Assembly (NCBI RefSeq): GCF_017051705.1 | Contig: NZ_JAFIDJ010000001.1 | Span: forward strand, 2,545,501 to 2,609,500 | DNA length: 64,000 nt | Direction of reading: 5' to 3' | From: Algoriphagus lutimaris | GTDB lineage: Bacteria > Bacteroidota > Bacteroidia > Cytophagales > Cyclobacteriaceae | Shown here: piece by piece, positions 9,410 through 17,981 of the stretch | How positions within the stretch are numbered: the first letter of the stretch is position 1 | How the letters are laid out: every line of letters starts with the position of its first letter | The notes under the pieces: generated by a model | What the model was told of the DNA's origin: nothing | Seen by the model: only the letters and a program-made list of their open reading frames with translations | Databases searched by the model: none | Program-made: the position numbers and the translations under genes

Positions 9410-10375
9410 ATGAAAACGTCTTTTCAAAAACTCGCATTGCTATCTTTTTTAGCATTTTTCGCATTTGCCTGCCAAAACTTTCAGGAGGAGACTCCAACCA
9501 TGAATCAACTTGGAGATGACAATTCATCCGCTTTCGCATCTGAATCAGATCTTAACGCCAGAAAAGGACAGCTCGCTGAATTCGGGGCCTTTCTAATAGG
9601 GTCTGAAGAAGTTCCTTCAGTAAGTTCTCCTGGATCTGGTGCTGCCAAAATCTCTCAAATTGATGAAAGCACTTTAAAATTTGAACTTAGAGTAGCCAAT
9701 ACCTCAAATATTGCAGCTGCTCACCTTCATTATGCAGCTGCCGGTACCAATGGACCTGTCGTGGTTGCTTTACTTACCACTCCAATTCCTGGTCTTTCCA
9801 ATGGATTGATTGCTGAAGGCATGATCGATGCGTCCAAATTAGTTGGGCCATTAGCCGGAATGTCGATATCTGATTTAACAGCCGAATTTGAATCAGGAAA
9901 TATCTATGTCAATTTACATACCTCCGGTAATCCCAGCGGCGAACTTCGAGGACAGGTAAGTATGGTAGAAGCCAGTGATAATAAAAATTATGGCACCAAA
10001 TTAAGCGGAGCTAATGAAGTGCCCGCTGCAATGACAGACGCCACAGGGGTTGCAAAATTCAATTTTTCCAACGACGGAACTGCCTTATCCTTCCAAGTAA
10101 ATGTTGATGGCATTGAAGACGTACGATTCGCTCATATTCATTTAGCAAAAGCTGGATCCAATGGAGGAGTAGTATATACATTAAGGATGGATAAAGTGGT
10201 AGGTCCTGTTTCTGGAGTCTATGCAAAGGGTGAAATTATGCCCGCTAACTTTATCAACCAGCTTTTGGGAGGAGATCTAGAAATCCTTAGAGAAGCATTC
10301 CGAACAGGAAATGCATATGTGAACGTTCATTCTGACGATTTCCCAGCTGGGGAGTTAAGAGGACAAGTGAATTAA
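9410..10375 (+). CDS. lipoprotein with two CHRD domains
   Basis: 321 residues. A signal peptide with lipobox AFAC (about residues 18-21) predicts a lipid-anchored envelope protein. Two CHRD-type domains follow, at about 55-185 and 195-321. Each has the pattern L.G..EVP, a central AHLHYA/AHIHLA segment with GGVV or GPVV, and an end of the form YVN.H....P.GELRGQV. CHRD domains were first named in chordin; the bacterial proteins have no established biochemical role. The gene has its own terminator and stands alone. Confidence 0.88.
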   Translation: MKTSFQKLALLSFLAFFAFACQNFQEETPTMNQLGDDNSSAFASESDLNARKGQLAEFGAFLIGSEEVPSVSSPGSGAAKISQIDESTLKFELRVANTSNIAAAHLHYAAAGTNGPVVVALLTTPIPGLSNGLIAEGMIDASKLVGPLAGMSISDLTAEFESGNIYVNLHTSGNPSGELRGQVSMVEASDNKNYGTKLSGANEVPAAMTDATGVAKFNFSNDGTALSFQVNVDGIEDVRFAHIHLAKAGSNGGVVYTLRMDKVVGPVSGVYAKGEIMPANFINQLLGGDLEILREAFRTGNAYVNVHSDDFPAGELRGQVN

Positions 10376-10400
10376 GTTGTTTAAATTCACCTCACCAATC

Positions 10401-10425
10401 AAGGCCAGCGATTGCTGGCCTTTTT
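10401..10425 (+). terminator. intrinsic terminator after the CHRD gene
   Basis: The stem AAGGCCAGC / GCTGGCCTT closes a GATT loop and is followed by a T run, 25 bases past the stop. Confidence 0.9.
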
Positions 10426-10464
10426 CATTTATAAAAATAGCATGGATTAGCATAATAAATCAAA

Positions 10465-10497
10465 CTAAAAAAGCCTCAGAAATAAATCTGAGGCTTT
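10465..10497 (-). terminator. intrinsic terminator after the P5C dehydrogenase gene
   Basis: An 11-bp stem AAAGCCTCAGA / TCTGAGGCTTT closes a 6-base loop, with further T on the minus strand. It faces the CHRD terminator across a convergent gap. Confidence 0.88.
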
Positions 10498-10526
10498 GAA
10501 AATTGAATTTGATCATATAAGGATTC

Positions 10527-12161
10527 TTAATCCTCTCCCAAGAAAGGGTATTTGTAGTCTTCTGGCGAAACGAATGTTTCTTTGATGGTGCGTGGAGAAA
10601 CCCAACGAAGTAAGTTAATCATAGACCCTGCTTTGTCATTGGTTCCGGAAGCTCTGCTTCCTCCAAATGGTTGCTGTCCTACCACTGCACCGGTTGGCTT
10701 GTCATTGATATAGAAGTTACCTGCCGCATTTTTTAATTTAGTGGTCGCCAATTCAATCGCATAACGATCCTGAGAGAAAACGGCACCTGTCAAGGCATAG
10801 GGTCCTGTTTGATCTACCAATTCCAAGGTTTCTTCAAAATTCTCAGCATTGTATACATAAATGGTCAAAACTGGGCCAAAGATCTCTTCACACATGGTCG
10901 TGTACATCGGATCTTGTGTAACGATCACAGTAGGCTCAATGAAATAACCTTTTGACTTATCGAAATTTCCTCCAGCGATAATTTCAACCCCGTCTGTTTC
11001 TTTTGCTTTCGCAATGTAACGGGAGATCTTATCAAAAGCTTTCTCGTCAATTACCGCATTAATGAAATTGGTAAAGTCTTCCGTACCTCCCATTTTCATG
11101 GAAGCCAAATCTTCCAACATATACCCTTTTACCTCATCCCAAATATTGGATGGGATATAAGCTCTGGAAGCAGCGGAACATTTCTGTCCTTGGTATTCAA
11201 ATGCGCCTCTCACCAAACCAACAGCCACTGCTTTAGGAATCGCTGATTTATGAGCAATAACAAAGTCTTTTCCACCGGTCTCACCAACGATTCTTGGGTA
11301 AGACTTAAATTTATTGATATTGGCTCCAATTTCTTTCCAGATGTGTTGGAATACGCCTGTAGAACCTGTGAAGTGGATACCTGCGAAATCTGGATGTTTA
11401 AAAATAATATCTCCAGCTGTCGGTCCATCTACGTAGATCAAGTTGATCACACCATCCGGCACTCCTGCTTCTTTGAACACCTCCATCAATACATTGGCAG
11501 AATATATTTGGGTGTAAGCAGGTTTCCATACGATGGTATTTCCCATCATTGCAGCGGATGCTGGCAAGTTACCGGCAATAGCTGTGAAGTTGAAAGGAGT
11601 CAAAGCAAAAATAAACCCTTCCAAAGGTCTTTGCTCCAATCTATTCCAAACTCCATTTCCAGAAACTGGGGGTTGCTGAGCATAAATCTCAGTCATGTAT
11701 TTCACGTTGAAACGCAAGAAGTCAATAAACTCACAAGCCGCATCAATTTCGGCCTGCATCGCATTTTTCGATTGACCCAACATGGTAGCTGCATTGATTT
11801 TAGCTCTATATGGACCAGCAATCAAATCGGCAGCTTTTAAGAAAATAGCAGCTCTTTGTTCCCAAGCCATATTTTCCCAAGCATGCTTTGCTCCCAAAGC
11901 AGCATTGATTGCCTGCTCTACATGGGAAGCATCTCCTTCGTGGAAATGACCTAACACATGCTGATGATCATGAGGAGGAGACATAGATTTCTTATTCCCT
12001 GTTCTTACCTCTTCCGAACCAATATACATGGGTACATCAACTTGCATCGCTCTTGCTTTTGCTAAAGCTGCTTGCAATTCTTTTCTTTCCGGGCTTCCGG
12101 GTGCATATGCTTTTACCGGTTCGTTAACCGGAGTGGGTACATTGAAAAAACCTTTGAGCAT
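10527..12161 (-). CDS. pruA: L-glutamate gamma-semialdehyde (delta-1-pyrroline-5-carboxylate) dehydrogenase
   Basis: 544-residue aldehyde dehydrogenase of the stand-alone P5CDH type, without a proline dehydrogenase domain. It oxidises glutamate semialdehyde to glutamate with NAD in proline catabolism. The catalytic Cys is C328 in GQKCSAASR, and the general base is E294 in GETGGKD. The PFNFTAIAGNLP cofactor segment is at about 189-200, and the substrate-anchoring end is GQQPFGGSRASGTNDK. The long N-terminal extension with PGSPER is typical of this subfamily. No proline dehydrogenase gene is next to it. Confidence 0.94.
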   Translation of the reverse strand: MLKGFFNVPTPVNEPVKAYAPGSPERKELQAALAKARAMQVDVPMYIGSEEVRTGNKKSMSPPHDHQHVLGHFHEGDASHVEQAINAALGAKHAWENMAWEQRAAIFLKAADLIAGPYRAKINAATMLGQSKNAMQAEIDAACEFIDFLRFNVKYMTEIYAQQPPVSGNGVWNRLEQRPLEGFIFALTPFNFTAIAGNLPASAAMMGNTIVWKPAYTQIYSANVLMEVFKEAGVPDGVINLIYVDGPTAGDIIFKHPDFAGIHFTGSTGVFQHIWKEIGANINKFKSYPRIVGETGGKDFVIAHKSAIPKAVAVGLVRGAFEYQGQKCSAASRAYIPSNIWDEVKGYMLEDLASMKMGGTEDFTNFINAVIDEKAFDKISRYIAKAKETDGVEIIAGGNFDKSKGYFIEPTVIVTQDPMYTTMCEEIFGPVLTIYVYNAENFEETLELVDQTGPYALTGAVFSQDRYAIELATTKLKNAAGNFYINDKPTGAVVGQQPFGGSRASGTNDKAGSMINLLRWVSPRTIKETFVSPEDYKYPFLGED

Positions 12162-12237
12162 GATATCTGGGGTTATGATTTTCTGATGTTGGCAAAGATA
12201 ACCAACCGAATTTTATTGACTAGTGATTTTGATAACA

Positions 12238-12257
12238 AAAGCATCATAAGATGCTTT
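12238..12257 (-). terminator. hairpin at the end of the nucleotidase gene
   Basis: AAAGCATC / GATGCTTT with an ATAA loop overlaps the stop codon of the HAD gene; the minus-strand T run after it is short. It may act as the operon terminator. Confidence 0.45.
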
Positions 12258-12939
12258 CTAGTTCCCGGAGATGTGAAATAGTATACGTTGGCTTCAATTC
12301 TATTGCTTTACCTTCAGGATTGAAATACACTTGATCTATGGATGCATTCTGGGCTCCCAAAATATCTGAATTGGGATTATCCCCGATCATGATGCATTGT
12401 TCCGGATCCGTACCAAGCGTCTCCATCGCATGAAAAAAAATCCTTGGATCTGGCTTTTTATGGCCTGTGGTCTCTGAAGTGACAATCAGATCAAAATATT
12501 GGTCCAAACCAGAAGCTTTTAATTTTTTGGCTTGGGACTCATTGAAACCATTGGTAATCACATGAAGAGGATATTTTTTTTTGAGGTAATTCAATATCTC
12601 TTTTGAATAAGGAAACAAATGTGGTTTAGAGGATGTACGATGCATGAAATCCTCCTCAAAAGGGCTAGGTACCGAGTCTTCATGTGCTCCAGCGTGTGAA
12701 AAAATGCGCTTAAACCGTTCTATTCTAAGATTATGTTTGTCTATTTTTCCCACATTGTACAAATCCCATAATTGGAAATTGACATGATGGAATGAACTGA
12801 AAAAAGTATCAAAAGTAGGGATTCCCAGTTCTTCCAGTTTATAAATTTCATATAATTCGGAAAGGGATTCTGAGACATTCCGGTCGTAATCCCAAAGGGT
12901 ATGATCCAGATCAAAGAATATATGTTGGTAAGTCTTCAA
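12244..12939 (-). CDS. HAD hydrolase, YjjG-type noncanonical pyrimidine nucleotidase
   Basis: 231 residues with the four HAD motifs. DLDHTLWD (residues 10-17) carries the nucleophile Asp, and a Thr lies in VITNGF (motif II). A Lys lies in GHKKPDP (motif III) and the acidic pair in IMIGDNPNSDI (motif IV). The early sequence FFDLDHTLWD and the length match YjjG-like 5'-nucleotidases, which remove phosphate from noncanonical pyrimidine nucleotides and so protect the nucleotide pool (family knowledge). It starts five bases after the ArsR-type regulator gene, so the two form an operon. Confidence 0.85.
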   Translation of the reverse strand: MKTYQHIFFDLDHTLWDYDRNVSESLSELYEIYKLEELGIPTFDTFFSSFHHVNFQLWDLYNVGKIDKHNLRIERFKRIFSHAGAHEDSVPSPFEEDFMHRTSSKPHLFPYSKEILNYLKKKYPLHVITNGFNESQAKKLKASGLDQYFDLIVTSETTGHKKPDPRIFFHAMETLGTDPEQCIMIGDNPNSDILGAQNASIDQVYFNPEGKAIELKPTYTISHLRELESIL

Positions 12940-12944
12940 GGTAA

Positions 12945-13328
12945 TTATCTTCTATACTGATTATTCTGGATTTTATTAATCGCAAGTTCCCTGTTTGATT
13001 TCAGGATTTCGAATGTTTCCTGGTCTTTTATCAAACTGGAATCTTTTTGTATAAACTTAAAAACTGCTTGAAAGATTTCGAGGTATTCTTCCAGAATGTA
13101 ATAAAACATCCATTGGTCTACCCTCCTACTTCCAAGCAAGCCTGCATTCTTTAAATAAATTAAGTGCCTACTTGTTTTCGTTTGGGTGAAATCCAGAATA
13201 TGTTCCAAGTCAGAAATGGATAATTCCTTGTTCAACATTAATAAATGGATAATTCTTACCCTAGACTCCTCAGAAAGTGCTTTAAATATTCGGAGGCCAT
13301 AGTTTAAACTTATATTTTTAAGTCTCAT
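12945..13328 (-). CDS. ArsR-family winged-helix transcriptional regulator
   Basis: 127 residues. A winged helix-turn-helix occupies about 10-90, with the recognition helix around FTQTKTSRHLIYLKNAGLL and the wing GSRRVDQWMFYYIL. The cysteine metal motif of classic ArsR/SmtB sensors (ELCVCDL) reads ELSISDL here, so metal sensing through that site is unlikely. It precedes the YjjG-like nucleotidase by five bases and may regulate that operon. The ligand is unknown. Confidence 0.85.
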   Translation of the reverse strand: MRLKNISLNYGLRIFKALSEESRVRIIHLLMLNKELSISDLEHILDFTQTKTSRHLIYLKNAGLLGSRRVDQWMFYYILEEYLEIFQAVFKFIQKDSSLIKDQETFEILKSNRELAINKIQNNQYRR

Positions 13329-13438
13329 TTAGTAAGTTTTAACTCAGTTTCTGCTTATTAAATAAAATTTCAGACGAAATTAGGGTATAATCGCATCCGA
13401 TTTACCAACCTTTCGTCGTTCAATTAGTTAATTTATTT

Positions 13439-14089
13439 GTGAATAATTCAATAATCATCAGATCCATTTTCATTTTCCTACTGGGATTAATTTTTTCAGT
13501 TCAGTTTGCTTCTGCCCAAGATCAGCAAGAAAAGAAGGTTATTCAGCTATCTGGAATTATCTTAAATGCCGATAGTACCGATGCGGTAGCAGGTGTAAAC
13601 GTATACGTACCAAAGAAAGGAAGAGGTACAAGTAGTGGTCGATTTGGTTATTTCTCCATGCCTGTTTTGGAAGGTGATAGCGTGGTGTTCAGTTTCATCG
13701 GTTTAAAGCGTCAGACATTCAAAGTTCCTGAATCAGTCGAAAATGATAGAATCAGCTTGATTTTGACAATGGAAATAGATGAAATTGCGCTAGCCGAAGT
13801 AGAGGTTTTACCCTACCCTACAGAAGAAGAATTTAAGCAGGCAGTTATTGCTATGAATGTGGTAGATCCAATGTCGATCAGTAGAGCCAACATGAGCCCG
13901 GAGATGCTACTCCGATGGGCAGAAAGTATGCCTGCATCTGGTGGAGAAAACTTCAGGTATTTCCAGCAAGGCCAAGTACTTCAGAATCAGGATTTGTACG
14001 GACCTAGACCCCTTAGGCTTCTGGATCCATTTGCTTGGGGTCAATTCATCCGATCCATTAAGAGAGGTGATCTGAAGAAAAAGGATTAA
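13439..14089 (+). CDS. exported protein with CarboxypepD_reg-like domain
   Basis: 216 residues, GTG start, Sec signal peptide (cleavage near FASAQ, residue 27). Residues about 33-115 form the beta-sandwich seen at the N-terminus of SusC-like receptors: LSGIILNADSTDAVAGVNVYV, then a GRFGYFS turn and a F.GLK.Q segment. The remaining 100 residues are specific to this Bacteroidota family and carry no known catalytic motif. It is probably periplasmic or outer-membrane associated; role unknown. It is divergent from the ArsR operon. Confidence 0.8.
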   Translation: MNNSIIIRSIFIFLLGLIFSVQFASAQDQQEKKVIQLSGIILNADSTDAVAGVNVYVPKKGRGTSSGRFGYFSMPVLEGDSVVFSFIGLKRQTFKVPESVENDRISLILTMEIDEIALAEVEVLPYPTEEEFKQAVIAMNVVDPMSISRANMSPEMLLRWAESMPASGGENFRYFQQGQVLQNQDLYGPRPLRLLDPFAWGQFIRSIKRGDLKKKD

Positions 14090-14124
14090 TCAATTAGATT
14101 ATAGTTTCGTGAATTAAGACTCCC

Positions 14125-14582
14125 GCAAAGGAGCAAAGGCACTATTTTTTCTTGGCTAAATATATTTTTATGAATGAAAATGATCTTTCAAAAATCATAG
14201 TTGATACCGCTTTTAAAATCTATAAAAAGTTTGGCCCAGGTTTATTAGAATCAGTTTATGAAGGAATATTTGCCTATGATTTAAGACAAAAAGAATTACT
14301 TGTGGAAACTCAAGTAATTATTCCTGTTTTATGGAACAACATCAAATTCGATCAAGGGTATAGGGCAGACATCATCGTCAACAAGAAAGTATTAATAAAA
14401 CTTAAGTCAATAGAAAAGCTAATGCATGTCCATGAGAAACATGTTCGTACGTACTAAGACTAACTGACTTGAAATTAGGCATGTTGATTAACTTCAATGA
14501 AAATCAACTTACGGATGGAATTAAGAGAGTTGTAAACGAACTTTAGGTTAACCTAAGATAAGTTGCGGCTTTGCAGCTTTGC
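14125..14582. repeat. inverted GCAAAG octamer repeats flanking the GxxExxY pseudogene
   Basis: Left arm 14125-14138 reads GCAAAG-GA-GCAAAG. The right arm 14569-14582 reads CTTTGC-AG-CTTTGC, the same 8-base-period motif in inverse orientation. The arms bracket the pseudogene with 31 bases on the left and 22 on the right. They may be ends of a small mobile or mobilised unit. Confidence 0.7.
14170..14546 (+). pseudogene. GxxExxY-family PD-(D/E)XK-like protein, frameshifted
   Basis: The ATG at 14170 opens a frame with the family signature GPGLLESVYE and the nuclease-fold segment RADIIVNKK, then stops at 14457 after HVRTY. One base appears to be missing at about 14454. In the next frame the expected family ending continues without break (LRLTDLKLGMLINFNE.. 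IKRVVNEL) to a stop at 14546. Repaired, it would have about 125 residues, the family norm. The Glu expected in the ExK catalytic pair (usually ELK) is Lys here (IKLKS), one G-to-A change. Frameshift plus lost catalytic residue point to a dead gene. A sequencing error could explain the frameshift but not the substitution. Confidence 0.85.
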
Positions 14583-14599
14583 AGGAAACCGATTGAATT

Positions 14600-16198
14600 T
14601 TATTTTAACTCTGGCAAGACCCACTCTTCCAAGACGCTTGGGATTTTCATCATTTGCTCTATTGCTGCCACCGTTCTAGGGGCATCTCCTGACAAATTAA
14701 CCGGCCCTTCTTTGGTTACTAAAATATCATCTTCAATTCTCACCGCTATCCCCCACCATTTAGGGTCACAATCTGAACCATCAGGTATATAAATACCTGG
14801 TTCCACTGTAATAATCGCTCCCTCTTTTAACGGACCTCTTGCGCCTCTATCATGTACGTCTAACCCTACATGATGGCTGGTTCCATGAGGAAAATAAGTA
14901 TGTCTTTGTCCTGCTTTAATAATTCCAAGCTCGACCAATCCCTCATCAATGATTCGTCTGGTTTCTGTTCCAATAGTAGCGAAATCCACTCCGATTTTAC
15001 TGAGAGCAATTCCCGCATCCTGGGATTTCAATACCAACTCGTAAATAGCTTTTTCTTCCTCATTGAATTTCCCATTTACCGGAATGGTCCTGGTTACATC
15101 TGCAGTATACCCTTTCCATTCTGCTCCAAGGTCCATCAGCAATAACCTATCGCTGATATTCTCCATATCATTTTCTATGTAATGGAGAATACATCCGTTG
15201 TTTCCAGCCCCCACAATAGACGGGTATCCTACATCTTCTGCTCCATATCTTTTATAGATAAATTCATGAATTCCCTGAATCTCTCGCTCCGACATACCTG
15301 GTTTAGCAGCCTTCATCACCTCTATTTGTCCTATGGCTGAAATCCGAGCAGCAGCTTTCATTAATTCTTGCTCCTCCACCGTCTTCACTTCACGGAGCCC
15401 TTCCATAATTTCTGTCAACAGAAATAAATCAACTTTTTGCTGAGGCAGCTTTTCTTTGACCTCCATTCTTTTTTCTGGAGAGTCTGCATTCAAAAAATCT
15501 TTCAAAACCGGATCATCCTCTACTTCTGGATATCGTTGTTTCGCACGGTTGATGATTTGAACCACATTTGCAGCATTATCTGTGTTGCTTGCCCTAATCA
15601 TCTCATACATCTGAAGGTTAATAGGAGCAACTTCCTTTGGGTAACCAGAAGAAGTTTTAAAAGAAGCTACCATCTTTTTCAAATCCGCATTGGCACTACT
15701 TCCTTCTATATCATCAGATAAATCAAAGGACAATATTTTATCAAAAGAGGAAAAATCTAGTTGTTGGTCGCCGGTAAACTCTTCATATAAATAGACATGT
15801 TCGAAGCCTAGTTTCTCTTTTACTCCTTCCACTCCCAATCTTTTTCCATTCCACATCTCTGACATGGGGTCTCTAGGCTGAACATAAATCATTTCATCGC
15901 GCATCACTCCATTCAGTTCTCTTTTTTCACTAAAAATCACCAAAACCGCATTGGGTTCCCTAAATCCTGTCAAGTAATAAAAATCGGTATTGGGGTGATA
16001 AATATAATCGACATCATTGGACCTGTTTTTTACAGGATTGTTAAAGATCACAGTAGCCGAGTTAGCAGGCATTTTACTTCTTAGTGCAGCTCTTCTTTCT
16101 TTGTGCCAGTCACTACTGAGGGCATCCTCAAAATAAGACTGGGCATGAATACTGAGTGATAAGAGGAAAACCGAAAGAAGAATGAAAATATTTTTCAT
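14600..16198 (-). CDS. exported Xaa-Pro aminopeptidase (M24B)
   Basis: 532 residues after moving the start inward to the ATG at 16198, where a Sec signal peptide begins (cleavage after SIHAQ). The N-terminal creatinase-like domain is followed by the pita-bread domain. Its metal ligands are visible in order: Asp in MDLGAEW, Asp in TADVTRT, His in HGTSHHVG, Glu in TVEPGIY and Glu in RIEDD. It removes N-terminal residues preceding proline, here presumably in the periplasm. It ends convergently towards the GxxExxY remnant. Confidence 0.92.
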   Translation of the reverse strand: MKNIFILLSVFLLSLSIHAQSYFEDALSSDWHKERRAALRSKMPANSATVIFNNPVKNRSNDVDYIYHPNTDFYYLTGFREPNAVLVIFSEKRELNGVMRDEMIYVQPRDPMSEMWNGKRLGVEGVKEKLGFEHVYLYEEFTGDQQLDFSSFDKILSFDLSDDIEGSSANADLKKMVASFKTSSGYPKEVAPINLQMYEMIRASNTDNAANVVQIINRAKQRYPEVEDDPVLKDFLNADSPEKRMEVKEKLPQQKVDLFLLTEIMEGLREVKTVEEQELMKAAARISAIGQIEVMKAAKPGMSEREIQGIHEFIYKRYGAEDVGYPSIVGAGNNGCILHYIENDMENISDRLLLMDLGAEWKGYTADVTRTIPVNGKFNEEEKAIYELVLKSQDAGIALSKIGVDFATIGTETRRIIDEGLVELGIIKAGQRHTYFPHGTSHHVGLDVHDRGARGPLKEGAIITVEPGIYIPDGSDCDPKWWGIAVRIEDDILVTKEGPVNLSGDAPRTVAAIEQMMKIPSVLEEWVLPELK

Positions 16199-16305
16199 TG
16201 TTAATAAAATTAAGACGCCTAATCTCACATGTTTTATCCATTTAACAAAGTCAGCGCACACAGATCGAAGCATATGCTTATCTTTAGGTTCAAATTTTAC
16301 AGATT

Positions 16306-17940
16306 ATGAAAAAAATCGGGATTTTACTTTTCCTTACAGTACTGGCTATTGGGCCCATATTGGCACAAACCAAAACTGAAAAGCCTAAACTAATTGTAGG
16401 AATCATTGTCGACCAAATGCGTCAAGAATATTTGTACAGGTTTGCTGACCGATACAAAGAGGGAGGCTTTAAACGTCTAATGAACGATGGCTACATGATG
16501 AAAAATGGTCATTACAACTACATCCCTACCTACACAGGGCCTGGACATGCTTCCGTTTATACTGGGACTACCCCTGCCACACACGGGATCATCAGCAATA
16601 GCTGGTATGTCAGAAGCCTAAAAGGATCTCTATACTGCTCAGGAGATTCAACAGTAACTGCTGTGGGAGGGTCTGCCGCAAGTGGTCAAATCAGTCCAAG
16701 GAATTTATTGACTACCACCATTACAGATGAATTGAGGTATGCCACAAATAAAAGGTCCAAGGTAGTGGGCGTTGCCATCAAAGACAGAGGGGCAAGTTTA
16801 CCTGCTGGACATCTGGGAGATGCCTATTGGTATGATAGCGGAACTGGCGAATTTATGACTTCTACCTATTATTATGATTCTTTACCTTCTTGGGTTCAGA
16901 ATTTCAATGAGGAAAAATTAGCTGAAAAGTATTTAAGCCAAACTTGGAATACACTTTACCCAATTGAAACTTACATACAAAGTATTGAGGATAACAACGC
17001 CTTTGAAGCGCCTTTTGCTGGTAAAGACACACCTACTTTTCCATATATTCTAGACTCTCTCAAACAGGGCAATGGGGAACTGGGACTGATTGCGTCCACT
17101 CCGTTTGGCAATACTTTAACGCTGGATTTTGCTATTGCAGCAATGGAAGGCGAAGACCTTGGTAACAGAGGGGAGACAGACTTTTTAGCTTTGAGTTTCT
17201 CTTCTCCTGACTACATCGGTCACCGATTCGGCCCCATGTCCAAAGAAGTTGAGGACAATTACCTTAGGCTAGATTTAGAGTTTGAACGATTGCTAAACTA
17301 CCTGGATGAAAAATACGGTAAAGGTGAATACCTTGTATTTCTTACCGCTGACCATGCCGTGGCAGATGTAGCTACACATATGATCAGTGAAAACATCCCA
17401 GCAGGCAATCTTAACAACAGCTATATCTATGCGCAGCTCAGGGGATATACTCAACTGGCTTATGGTGAAGGAAATTGGATAGAAAACCTTTCAAATGAAC
17501 AAGTTTTCTTGAATCATGAATTGATCAAAGAAAAAGGAGTGAATCTAAAAGATATGCAAGATGACCTAGCTAATTTCTTGTTGAAATTCCGTGGTATTAA
17601 AGAAGTTTATACTGCTTATGCCATGAAAAATTCCGAGTTCACCTCTGGTAGGGCAGGTAGACTACAAATGGGCTACAATCAAAAATCTTCAGGAGATTTA
17701 TTGATTACTCTGGAGCCAGGCTGGTTAACAGGTGGTGCAAAGGGGACCTCCCATGGGACAGGCTACAGCTACGACACGAATGTCCCTATGGTATTTTATG
17801 GATGGAATATTCCAGCTGGAGAGACTTCTCGGTACGTTTCAATCACCGACATAGCTCCTACACTTTCCATGATGTTGGACATCAAGTTACCAAATGGTAC
17901 TACAGGGAATCCAATCACCGAAATAACTGATCAAAAATAA
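16306..17940 (+). CDS. PafA-like alkaline phosphatase family protein
   Basis: 544 residues, Sec signal peptide (cleavage after ILAQ). The alkaline phosphatase superfamily metal sites are visible: the first Asp in IIVDQMR and a Thr nucleophile in TYTGPGHASVYTG. Asp/His lie in TADHAVADV and a late His in GTSHGTGYSYD. These resemble PafA, the calcium/zinc-activated, phosphate-irrepressible phosphomonoesterase of Bacteroidota. It should release phosphate from organic monoesters in the periplasm. It is divergent from the Xaa-Pro peptidase and ends in a bidirectional terminator. Confidence 0.9.
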   Translation: MKKIGILLFLTVLAIGPILAQTKTEKPKLIVGIIVDQMRQEYLYRFADRYKEGGFKRLMNDGYMMKNGHYNYIPTYTGPGHASVYTGTTPATHGIISNSWYVRSLKGSLYCSGDSTVTAVGGSAASGQISPRNLLTTTITDELRYATNKRSKVVGVAIKDRGASLPAGHLGDAYWYDSGTGEFMTSTYYYDSLPSWVQNFNEEKLAEKYLSQTWNTLYPIETYIQSIEDNNAFEAPFAGKDTPTFPYILDSLKQGNGELGLIASTPFGNTLTLDFAIAAMEGEDLGNRGETDFLALSFSSPDYIGHRFGPMSKEVEDNYLRLDLEFERLLNYLDEKYGKGEYLVFLTADHAVADVATHMISENIPAGNLNNSYIYAQLRGYTQLAYGEGNWIENLSNEQVFLNHELIKEKGVNLKDMQDDLANFLLKFRGIKEVYTAYAMKNSEFTSGRAGRLQMGYNQKSSGDLLITLEPGWLTGGAKGTSHGTGYSYDTNVPMVFYGWNIPAGETSRYVSITDIAPTLSMMLDIKLPNGTTGNPITEITDQK

Positions 17941-17943
17941 ACT

Positions 17944-17978
17944 AAAAGGCCTGAATTTATACTTCAGGCCTTTTTTTT
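17944..17978. terminator. bidirectional intrinsic terminator
   Basis: Stem AAAAGGCCTGAA / TTCAGGCCTTTT with a 7-base loop and eight T on the plus strand. It separates the convergent phosphatase and homogentisate dioxygenase genes. Confidence 0.9.
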
Positions 17979-17981
17979 CAC

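Noticed and set aside
14152-14169. TTG at 14152 as start of the GxxExxY gene
   Set aside because: The ATG at 14170 matches the family N-terminus; the extra six residues have no support.
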